Below, in pieces: positions 26,321 to 33,891 of a stretch of DNA of 60,115 nucleotides. The translations under genes and the position numbers were made by a program. The notes beneath the pieces were generated by a model. It worked only from the letters and a program-made list of their open reading frames with translations. It was not told the DNA's origin and searched no databases. The stretch's first letter is position 1; each line of letters starts with the position of its first letter. Source of the DNA: Candidatus Sulfopaludibacter sp. SbA3. Its GTDB lineage: Bacteria > Acidobacteriota > Terriglobia > 20CM-2-55-15. The stretch covers positions 1-60,115 of the forward strand of contig CAMBFR010000011.1 in assembly GCA_945865815.1 (NCBI GenBank), written 5' to 3'.

Positions 26321-27030
26321 TGATGCTGCTGGATCTCAAGAATCTTTCGAGCGGCTACGGGGCGATCGAGGCCCTCAAAGGCATCAACATCCACATCGAC
26401 AAGGGCGAGATCGTGACGTTGATCGGCGCAAATGGCGCCGGCAAATCCACGACGCTGCGAAGCATTACCGGACTCGTGCCTCCCACCTCAGGCGAAATTC
26501 TTTACGAAGGCAAGAGCCTGAACGGAGTGCCGACCCACCGGATCACGGCGATGGGCATTTCGATGGTTCCGGAAGGAAGGGCCATCTTTGCCAACCTTAC
26601 CGTTTCCGAGAACCTGGAGCTGGGCGCCTACCTGCGGCGAGACAAGGCCGAAAACGAAAAGGACCTGGAGCGCGTGTTCGCGCTGTTTCCCCGGCTTAAG
26701 GAGCGCCGCAAGCAGGCAGGAGGAACGCTCAGCGGCGGCGAACAGCAGATGCTGGCCATAGGACGCGCCCTGATGGCGCGGCCTCGGCTGCTGCTGCTCG
26801 ATGAGCCTTCGCTCGGCCTGGCGCCGCTGCTGGTGCACGCCATTTTCGAGGCCGTCGATGCCATCAATCGCGAAGGCACCAGCATCCTTCTCGTGGAACA
26901 GAACGCAAACGCCGCTCTCAAGCATTCACACCGCGCCTATGTCCTCGAAACAGGAACGATCATCATGGAAGGCCCGTCTGCCCAACTCATCGCCGATCCC
27001 CGCGTGAAAGAAGCGTATCTGGGCGAGTAA
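26320..27030 (+). CDS. livF: Branched-chain amino-acid ABC transporter ATPase LivF
   Basis: About 236 residues. Walker A is GANGAGKSTTLRSI, the signature is GGTLSGGEQQMLAIGRAL, Walker B is LLLDEPSLGLAP, and the LivF-typical ISMVPEGRAIFANLTVSENL is present. Start codons cluster at the livG end (GTG 26317, ATG 26320, ATG 26323); I chose the ATG overlapping the livG stop. It is the last gene of the importer and converges on the EAL/HDOD gene. Confidence 0.94.
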   Translation: MMLLDLKNLSSGYGAIEALKGINIHIDKGEIVTLIGANGAGKSTTLRSITGLVPPTSGEILYEGKSLNGVPTHRITAMGISMVPEGRAIFANLTVSENLELGAYLRRDKAENEKDLERVFALFPRLKERRKQAGGTLSGGEQQMLAIGRALMARPRLLLLDEPSLGLAPLLVHAIFEAVDAINREGTSILLVEQNANAALKHSHRAYVLETGTIIMEGPSAQLIADPRVKEAYLGE

Positions 27031-27074
27031 GCATTCTCCCGTTCTACCTCCCATGGGGAGAGGGAACATCAGCG

Positions 27075-28259
27075 TTAATTCAGCAGTCCGCTGGAGAGAT
27101 GGCGAGTCCAGGCGATGGCTTCCAGATATTTTTCGCGGATCGGAGCCGGAGCCAAACCATAGAACTGCACGTCGTCCCAGTCCGCGCGTTCGTAGGCAAT
27201 CGCGCAGCGAAGCGCCTGTCCGATCGGTCCGGATCCCTCGACGAGTGCGCGCTTGATGTTGTCGGCCAGCGGCAGTTCCGCTACAGCCTCTTCCATCGGG
27301 CAGTCCAGGAGCGCGTCCAGCACCGACAGGAGCCCCGCGGAAAGATAGGATTCCTTTTGCGCGTTCGGCACGGCCTCCGCCAGCAGCTCGCACATCCGGG
27401 CTCGAACCAGCGCAATGGTCATCAATTCGCGCGGCTTGTTGTCGACCGTGGACAGGAGTAATGCGCTTGCCCAGGCCCTGAGCGTGTCCATGCCAATGAG
27501 TCGAACGGCGTGGCCGATGGAGTTTACGGCTCGCGGCAGGGAAACGCCCGCGGAGTTTACGTACCGCAGGAGCTTATAGCTCAGGGATACATCGTGGGAA
27601 ACAAGCTGCTCCACTTCCGGAATCGGGATTTGCGCATCCTGGAGTTTCGAAAGCAGGCGTATCGTCGTAAACCGATTCACGGAAACCCTCTGCTTTTGAG
27701 CGGCCGGCTTGCAGAGAAAGTGGCCTTGATAGTAGTCGAACTCGATGGCCTTGCAGAATTCGAGATCGTCGTACGTGTCCACGTTCTCGGCCATTATCTT
27801 CAGTTTGAAGTTCCGAAGTTCGGCCACCCGCTTCTCGATCTCATCCGGCAGGTACCTGGTGACATCCACTTTGATCGTGTGCTCCGGACTGTTGAGCAGG
27901 GCAAGACTCTTGGAACTCAATCCGCTGGAGAGCGTCAGGCGATAACCTTCTGCCGCCAGTTCGCAGAGCTGCTGTGCAATCGGGTCCGGCGGATCAAAGC
28001 TATCCTGGTATCCGAACATCACCCGGGATTTCGATACCCCTTTCCACATCCGCTGAGCCAGGGATTCGGCAGTCAGGTACACAAGACCAGGGTGCTCACC
28101 AACAATCAGGTCCAGGCTTGCGTCCGTACATATGCCGAAGATCGTCTGGGGTGTGGCATCACCGATATGCGAGCGCAGTTCGTATGCCGCGACCTTCATG
28201 GCCGAACAATAAATCGGTTGGCGGCTAAGAAGGCAGTCAGGCTCCGTCATAGTGTGCAT
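27075..28259 (-). CDS. EAL/HDOD-domain signalling protein
   Basis: A 394-residue protein. The N-terminal half (1-190) starts LLSRQPIYCSAMKVAAYELR and resembles a YuxH-type EAL domain, but the catalytic EAL residues are degenerate, so c-di-GMP hydrolysis is unlikely. The C-terminal half (~200-385) is an HDOD domain (LLSKLQDAQIPIPEVEQLVS, RYVNSAGVSLPRAVNSIGHA, VRLIGMDTLRAWASALLLS). Such proteins act in signalling or motility control without known catalysis. The start may be either of two Mets three codons apart. Monocistronic. Confidence 0.82.
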   Translation of the reverse strand: MHTMTEPDCLLSRQPIYCSAMKVAAYELRSHIGDATPQTIFGICTDASLDLIVGEHPGLVYLTAESLAQRMWKGVSKSRVMFGYQDSFDPPDPIAQQLCELAAEGYRLTLSSGLSSKSLALLNSPEHTIKVDVTRYLPDEIEKRVAELRNFKLKIMAENVDTYDDLEFCKAIEFDYYQGHFLCKPAAQKQRVSVNRFTTIRLLSKLQDAQIPIPEVEQLVSHDVSLSYKLLRYVNSAGVSLPRAVNSIGHAVRLIGMDTLRAWASALLLSTVDNKPRELMTIALVRARMCELLAEAVPNAQKESYLSAGLLSVLDALLDCPMEEAVAELPLADNIKRALVEGSGPIGQALRCAIAYERADWDDVQFYGLAPAPIREKYLEAIAWTRHLSSGLLN

Positions 28260-28369
28260 ATCGGACGTTTCAGTACGTTTCTTTAGTCATTTCTTCGGAG
28301 GACAAAATGGATTGCAGGCAGGCAAAACTCCCGTCCTGGGTGCTACCTGTAGGAATTGTCTGGAACTTG

Positions 28370-28399
28370 GCACGGGGCTGAAGCCCCGCGCCCACAGGT
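28370..28399 (+). repeat. Family A palindromic repeat, copy 5
   Basis: GCACGGGGCTGAAGCCCCGC then GCCCACAGGT, identical to copy 1 over this span. It is preceded by CTGGAACTTG, which reappears (reversed) beside copy 6, suggesting that the repeated unit is longer than the palindrome. It lies upstream of the small orphan gene at 28503. Confidence 0.85.
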
Positions 28400-28502
28400 A
28401 GCACGAGGAGTTCTACCCGCCTGCGATCTTTACTGCCGTGCCCGTATCTACCGTTGGGATGTTACAATTTCCGGGCAAAGTTTGATCGCGCCGAGGGGGA
28501 CA

Positions 28503-28742
28503 GTGAAAGAAAAGAGGGCATTCTGGGTTCTATCCAAGCAACCCAGGGAAATCACCGGATTTGGCAAGAGGCGGGTGCCGGCGCACTTTAAAACATTCCA
28601 GGAAGCCAAACGCTATTGTAATGAGTTGAACCTTCGCAAGGGCGCCTACCATCCCGGATATTTCGTCGAAGAGCGAATCGGCGACCGGCCCGTCTCCGCG
28701 GGTCCAAAGAAGGCCGACGACTCGGGAGAAGAGAGCGAATAA
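28503..28742 (+). CDS. Small conserved orphan protein, paralogue 2
   Basis: A 79-residue protein from GTG 28503, behind GAGGGGGACA. It aligns over most of its length with the protein at 18003-18233: FWVLSKQPREITGFGKRRVP, then AHFKTFQEAKRYCNELN and GAYHPGYFVEE. The tails differ; this one ends in an acidic DDSGEESE. I do not recognise the family. Conserved aromatic and glycine positions suggest a small folded domain rather than a disordered peptide. Confidence 0.7.
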   Translation: MKEKRAFWVLSKQPREITGFGKRRVPAHFKTFQEAKRYCNELNLRKGAYHPGYFVEERIGDRPVSAGPKKADDSGEESE

Positions 28743-28760
28743 CTCCGCCCCGTTGACTTC

Positions 28761-29597
28761 TTACTTCGCGGTTGTCACGCGCCGCAGCGCACTATCCAGT
28801 TCCGGAGACTCCGGCAGTTTCACGTTGAGAGGGCCTTCGAGCGCCTCTCGTATTTCCTCCGGGCTTGTAAGGACTCGTTTCTCGCTGCGGCCGCCAAGGT
28901 GGTGCACCGAAAATTCATTGTTAATGAGAGCGTACCGGCGATCGCGGGCCGGCCTTGCCGCAATCAATCCATTCACGAACCGCGATGTGGGATGAGTGGA
29001 GACATACCAGTTCGCGCATTCATAGTCCGACAGGAGTTGTTCCTGAAGGCTGAATTGGTATAACGGCCTCCACGCTTCGCCGAGTCTGGCCTGCAACTCG
29101 AGTTCTTCACCGGCCTTCACCAGACGGAACGGTTCGTGCGGCGTGGCCTGCTCGATATCCGCTTCGAGGCGAAGCGGTCCCGTGAGCGTCAGGCCGCCGA
29201 ATCCAACATCGGCGAGGTAAGGCTGTCCTTCGATGTCGACACGCAACAGCATGTGGGTTCTTGGCAGTACCACACCCGCGGGCACATTCCATACGACACG
29301 CGCCGCAAGTCCGGTCACCTTGAAGCCGATGGTGTTCAGCACATGGCTCAACAGGAGGTTCTGTTCGTAGCAGTAGCCTCCGCGCCCGCTCCGCACTAAC
29401 TTCTGCTGAAGCGATTCCAGGTCCAGATTGACGGGCAAGCCCAGGAACGGATTCAGATTCTCGAACGGAATCGATTCGGTGTGGTGAATATGGATGGCCC
29501 GAAGGGTCTTGAGCGCCGGTGTACGTTCGCCCGAGTAGCCGATGCGCTTGAAATAAGCGTCAAGGTCGAATTCTGAAGGGTCGAATGCTGCCGCCAC
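28761..29597 (-). CDS. nat: Arylamine N-acetyltransferase
   Basis: A 278-residue protein with the full catalytic triad in family context: Cys76 in SGRGGYCYEQN, His115 in LPRTHMLLRV and Asp130 in YLADVGFGG. HIHHTESIPFENLNPFLG near residue 36 is also characteristic. It transfers acetyl groups from acetyl-CoA to arylamines or hydrazines; natural substrates in environmental bacteria are unclear. It starts at GTG 29597, with 24 bases separating it from the divergent NUDIX gene. Confidence 0.92.
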   Translation of the reverse strand: MAAAFDPSEFDLDAYFKRIGYSGERTPALKTLRAIHIHHTESIPFENLNPFLGLPVNLDLESLQQKLVRSGRGGYCYEQNLLLSHVLNTIGFKVTGLAARVVWNVPAGVVLPRTHMLLRVDIEGQPYLADVGFGGLTLTGPLRLEADIEQATPHEPFRLVKAGEELELQARLGEAWRPLYQFSLQEQLLSDYECANWYVSTHPTSRFVNGLIAARPARDRRYALINNEFSVHHLGGRSEKRVLTSPEEIREALEGPLNVKLPESPELDSALRRVTTAK

Positions 29598-29621
29598 GAA
29601 TGACAGGTTATCATTGCGTCC

Positions 29622-30125
29622 ATGATGTCCGACTACATAACTGACCTCCGGCGGAAGATCGGGAACGATCTGCTGTTAATGCCATCCGCCGCGGTGGCTA
29701 TTCGCGACGACAAGGGACGCCTGCTTCTGGCGAAGCACCACAATTTCGGCATGTGGGTCTTGCCCGGCGGACTCATCGAGCCTGGAGAGACACCGGCGGA
29801 CGCGGCCATGCGCGAGGTCTGGGAAGAGACCGGGCTCGTCGTGCGCCTTCACCGGATCATCGGCGTGTATGGCGGCCCCGGCCTCCTGGTGACATATCCA
29901 AACGGCGATCGCACGGCTTATGTAGGAACCGTTTTCAGCGGCGAGCCTGTCGGCGGGGAATTGCGGCCCGATGGAGTCGAGATTCTGGACGTGCGCTACT
30001 TCGAGCGCTCCGAAGTTGAGAGATTGCCGCACCGCGAATGGATGGAGCTCGTCCTGCCGGTAATCTTCGATACGCCGGACACCACCTACTTTCAGCCCGG
30101 GTCCTGGCGGCCGCCGGGATACTGA
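29622..30125 (+). CDS. NUDIX hydrolase
   Basis: A 167-residue protein with a complete Nudix box at about residues 49-71: GGLIEPGETPADAAMREVWE then ETGLV, matching GX5EX7REUXEEXGU. The fold precedes it (AAVAIRDDKGRLLLAKHHNF). Family members hydrolyse nucleoside diphosphate derivatives; substrate specificity cannot be read from the sequence. It starts at ATG 29622 or 29625. Confidence 0.9.
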   Translation: MMSDYITDLRRKIGNDLLLMPSAAVAIRDDKGRLLLAKHHNFGMWVLPGGLIEPGETPADAAMREVWEETGLVVRLHRIIGVYGGPGLLVTYPNGDRTAYVGTVFSGEPVGGELRPDGVEILDVRYFERSEVERLPHREWMELVLPVIFDTPDTTYFQPGSWRPPGY

Positions 30126-30141
30126 TAAATGTTGCGGGCAT

Positions 30142-30230
30142 CCAGTGGGCGCGGGGCTTCAGCCCCGTGCCAGGTTCCAGAAAATTTCTGTTTGATCCTG
30201 GCGCGCGGCTGAAACCCCGCGCCCACAGGT
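30142..30230. repeat. Family A repeat pair in inverted orientation (copies 6 and 7)
   Basis: Copy 6 (30142-30171) is reversed: GTGGGCGCGGGGCTTCAGCC then CCGTGCC. Copy 7 (30200-30230) is forward: GGCGCGCGGCTGAAACCCCG then CGCCCACAGGT. Together they could form a larger hairpin across an AT-rich spacer. They occupy the gap between the NUDIX gene and the type I restriction locus. Confidence 0.8.
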
Positions 30231-30342
30231 AAGCCCTCATATCGTCCGGGTTCCTGCCTTCAAATTGCGCTAATATCACAATCCTTAATTGCTATAACAC
30301 TCGAAGCGCCGGCACACGACAGAACGGAAACATCCGGAATCC

Positions 30343-32743
30343 ATGGCCCTGAAGAAATCCGAACTCTACTCCTCGCTCTGGTCCGGTTGTGACGAGCTGC
30401 GCGGCGGCATGGACGCCAGCCAATACAAGGACTATGTCCTCGTCCTCCTCTTCATCAAATATGTCAGCGATAAATACGCCGGCGTGCCCTACGCGCCGAT
30501 CACGATTCCTGAAGGGGCCAGCTTCGCAGACATGGCCGCGCTCAAGGGCAAGCCATCCATTGGCGACGACATCAATAAGAAGATCATCGGACCGCTGGCC
30601 GGCGCCAACAAACTGTCGGACCTGCCCGATTTCAACGACGCCACAAAGCTGGGCAGCGGCAAGGAGATGGTCGACCGCCTTACCAATCTCATCGCCATCT
30701 TCGAAAACAAGTCGCTCGACTTCTCGAAGAACCGCGCCGACGGCGACGACATTCTGGGTGACGCCTACGAATACCTCATGCGTCACTTCGCCACCGAGAG
30801 CGGCAAGAGCAAGGGCCAGTTCTACACTCCGGCGGAAGTCAGCCGGATCATGGCGCAGATCATCGGCATCCGCGGCGCGAATACAACCAGCTCCACCACG
30901 GTCTATGACCCCACGTGCGGCTCCGGTTCGCTGCTGCTGAAGGTGGGAGACGAGGCCGGCGCCAGGGTCACGCTTTACGGACAGGAGCAAGGATGCCGCC
31001 ACCAGCGGCCTCGCCCGGATGAACATGATCCTGCACAACAATCCCACGGCGCTGATCGTGCAGGGCAACACGCTGGCCGATCCCAAATTCAAGGATGGCG
31101 ATACGCTCAAGACCTTCGATTACGTGGTCGCGAATCCGCCATTCAGCGATAAGCGCTGGTCGAATGGCATCGATCCGCTCCACGATCCGTATGATCGCTT
31201 CCAGCCTTTCGGGGCGCCGCCCGCCAGGCAGGGCGATTACGCCTACCTGCTGCATATCGTCCGGTCGCTCAAGAGCACCGGCAAAGGCGCGTGCATCCTG
31301 CCGCACGGCGTCCTGTTTCGAGGGAATGCGGAAGCCGGCATCCGCCGCAATCTCATCCGCAAGGGCTACATCAAGGGGATCATCGGCCTTCCCGCGAACC
31401 TCTTTTATGGCACCGGCATTCCCGCCTGCATCGTCGTTGTCGACAAGCAGGACGCCCACGCCCGCAAGGGCATCTTCATGATCGACGCCAGCGGCGGCTT
31501 CATGAAGGACGGCCCCAAGAACCGCCTGCGCGCCCAGGACATCCAAAGGATTGTGGATGTGTTCAACAAGCGGCTCGAAGTGCCGAAATACGCGCGTATG
31601 GTCAGCGTCGAGGAAATCGAAAAGAACGAGTTCAACCTCAACCTGCCGCGCTACATCGACAGCCAGCAGCCCGAAGACATTCAGGATATCGAGGGGCACC
31701 TGCGCGGCGGCATTCCCACCGCCGATGTCGACGCCCTCCAGGGATACTGGACTGTCTGCCCGCAACTCCGCGAGACCCTGTTCAAGCCGAACCGCCCCGG
31801 CTACGTGGACCTCGCCGTAGAGAAGACGGCGATCAAGTCCGCCATCTATGACCACCCCGAGTTCGCCGCTTTCATCAGCGGCATGAACGCCCACTTCGCC
31901 GCCTGGCGGCAGAAGACCGCCCGGACCCTGCGCGAGTTGAAGGCCGGCTGCCATCCGAAGGAAATCATCGCTGCGCTTTCGGAGGACCTGCTCGCCCACT
32001 ACACCGGCAAGCCGCTGATCGACAATTACGATGTCTATCAACATCTGATGGACTACTGGTCGGAAACCATGCAGGACGACTGCTACCTCATCGCCGCCGA
32101 CGGCTGGAGAGCCGAAACCTCACGCATCATTGAGAAGGACAAGAAGGGCAAGGAGAAGGACAAGGGGTGGAACTGTGACCTTGTGCCCAAGGCCCTCATC
32201 GTTGCCCGCTACTTTGCGAAGGATCAGACGGCCATCGATCAACTTGCGGCAGAACTGGAGAGCGTCACCGCCAAGCTTGCCGAACTGGAGGAGGAACACG
32301 GCGGCGAGGAGGGCGCCTTCTCCGAACTCGAAAAGGTGAACAATGCTTGTGTCACCGCCCGCGTGAAGGAAATCAAAGTCGACATGGAAGCGACGGCCGA
32401 ATCCGCCGCGCTCAATGACTGGCTGAAACACAACGAGCAGGAAAGCGACCTTAAGAAGCGCCTCAAAGACGCCGAGATTGCGCTCGATGCCAAAGCCTGC
32501 GCCCACTATCCCAAACTCACTGAGGTCGAGATCCAGACGCTGGTAGTAGACGATAAATGGCTCGCCACGGTCGACGGCACTATTCACGGCGAGATGGACC
32601 GCGTGAGCCAGCAACTCACTCGGCGGGTGAGAGAACTGGCCGAACGCTACAAGCAGCCCCTGCCGGAGATAGAGCGCGAAGTCGCCGCGCTGGAGACAAG
32701 AGTCCGGGGACACTTGGAACAGATGGGGTTGCGTTGGCGATGA
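30343..32743 (+). pseudogene. hsdM: Type I restriction-modification methyltransferase subunit, frameshifted
   Basis: From ATG 30343 the frame gives an N-terminal helical domain, KGQFYTPAEVSRIMAQIIG, and VYDPTCGSGSLLLKVGDEAG (SAM motif I) up to LYGQE. There an extra C at 30988 shifts the frame; it then continues KDAATSGLARMNMILHNNPT in the next frame, with ANPPFSDKRW (catalytic NPPF) and a ~250-residue C-terminal extension rich in charged coiled coil. Removing one base restores a ~800-residue HsdM. The protein methylates adenine in the HsdS-specified site. The defect may be genuine or an assembly error. Confidence 0.85.
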
Positions 32744-33891
32744 TCCAGGCTCCACCTAACGCACAAGAAATGCCCACATGGGAGCGCGCCCATCTCAAGG
32801 ACGTGGTCATCTTTAGGAGCGGACATCGCAACTCCGATACAGCCGTCGTGGATGGCGAATTTCCATTCTTTATCTGCTCCAACGAAGTTCTACGTTCCAA
32901 TGAATTTGATTTCGATGACGAAGTCGTTGTAATGGCAGGAAACAATGCCGATGGAGTCTTCCATCTTCACCATTTCAACGGAAAGTTTGCGGCGCGTCAG
33001 CGTACGTATGTTATTACCCCCAGCACGAAGCGACTCGACTGTCGCTACCTCTTCTACCAGTTGGGAGTCTTACAGCGGTCATTTCAGGCCGAAGCAATCG
33101 GAACAACAACACTGTATGTAACTATCAGGATGCTCCGGGCCGCAAAGATCCCATTGCCAAAATTGGAAGTCCAACGCGCAATCGCCGAGGCGTTGAGCGA
33201 TGCGGATGCCTTCATCGAATCCCTGGAGCAACTCCTCGCCAAGAAGCGCCAGATCAAACAGGGCGCCATGCAGGAATTGCTCACCGGCAAGAAGCGCCTG
33301 CCTGGCTTCAGCGGGAAGTGGAATGTGAAGCGGATTGCAGAGATTGCATCCCTAAGGTCTGAAAAGAACAGCACAGGTGAGGCTCTCACTGTCTTAACGT
33401 GCTCAAAGCACGTGGGGTTTGTCGACTCGTTGAGCTACTTTAAGAACCAAGTGTTTAGCAGGGATACCAGTGGCTACAAAGTTATCAGGAGGGGAGAAAT
33501 TGGCTATCCATCGAACCATGTTGAGGAAGGCTCTATTGGGCTTCAGGACCTCTACGATGTGGCGCTCGTCAGCCCAATTTACGTCGTTTTCTCGATAGTC
33601 GAAGGAGTCAATAGTTTCTTCTTTCACAGACTTTTGAAATTGGATTCCTATCGTCAAGAGTTCGCGACAGCGACGTCATCCTCGGTCGACAGACGAGGGA
33701 GTTTACGATGGCCTACTTTCTCGGAAATCATCGTTAGGTTGCCACGCTTTGAAGAACAAACCGCCATCGCTGTCATCCTCTCCGACATGGACGCCGAGAT
33801 CGCCGTGCTGGAAGCCAAGCTCGCCAAAGCCCGAAACATTAAACAAGGCATGATGCAGGAACTGCTCACCGGTAGAATCCGGCTGGTATGA
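32740..33891 (+). CDS. hsdS: Type I restriction-modification specificity subunit
   Basis: A 383-residue protein with two target-recognition halves, each ending in a similar coiled spacer: AEALSDADAFIESLEQLLAK...IKQGAMQELLTGKKRL and AVILSDMDAEIAVLEAKLAK...IKQGMMQELLTGRIRL. This twofold layout is diagnostic of HsdS and sets a bipartite target. ATG 32740 overlaps the hsdM stop (ATGA), fixing the start. GC content and codon usage of the two recognition domains look more AT-rich than the neighbours, as expected for exchangeable recognition domains. Confidence 0.93.
   Translation: MIQAPPNAQEMPTWERAHLKDVVIFRSGHRNSDTAVVDGEFPFFICSNEVLRSNEFDFDDEVVVMAGNNADGVFHLHHFNGKFAARQRTYVITPSTKRLDCRYLFYQLGVLQRSFQAEAIGTTTLYVTIRMLRAAKIPLPKLEVQRAIAEALSDADAFIESLEQLLAKKRQIKQGAMQELLTGKKRLPGFSGKWNVKRIAEIASLRSEKNSTGEALTVLTCSKHVGFVDSLSYFKNQVFSRDTSGYKVIRRGEIGYPSNHVEEGSIGLQDLYDVALVSPIYVVFSIVEGVNSFFFHRLLKLDSYRQEFATATSSSVDRRGSLRWPTFSEIIVRLPRFEEQTAIAVILSDMDAEIAVLEAKLAKARNIKQGMMQELLTGRIRLV

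Noticed and set aside
27031-27074. Short CTCCC/GGGAG hairpin between livF and the EAL/HDOD gene
   Set aside because: The stem is only five pairs with a 3-base loop and no T run; too weak to call a terminator.
32557-32739. Longer N-terminus for HsdS
   Set aside because: This part overlaps the hsdM 3' end in another frame and has no HsdS homology; ATG 32740 at the hsdM stop is the natural start.
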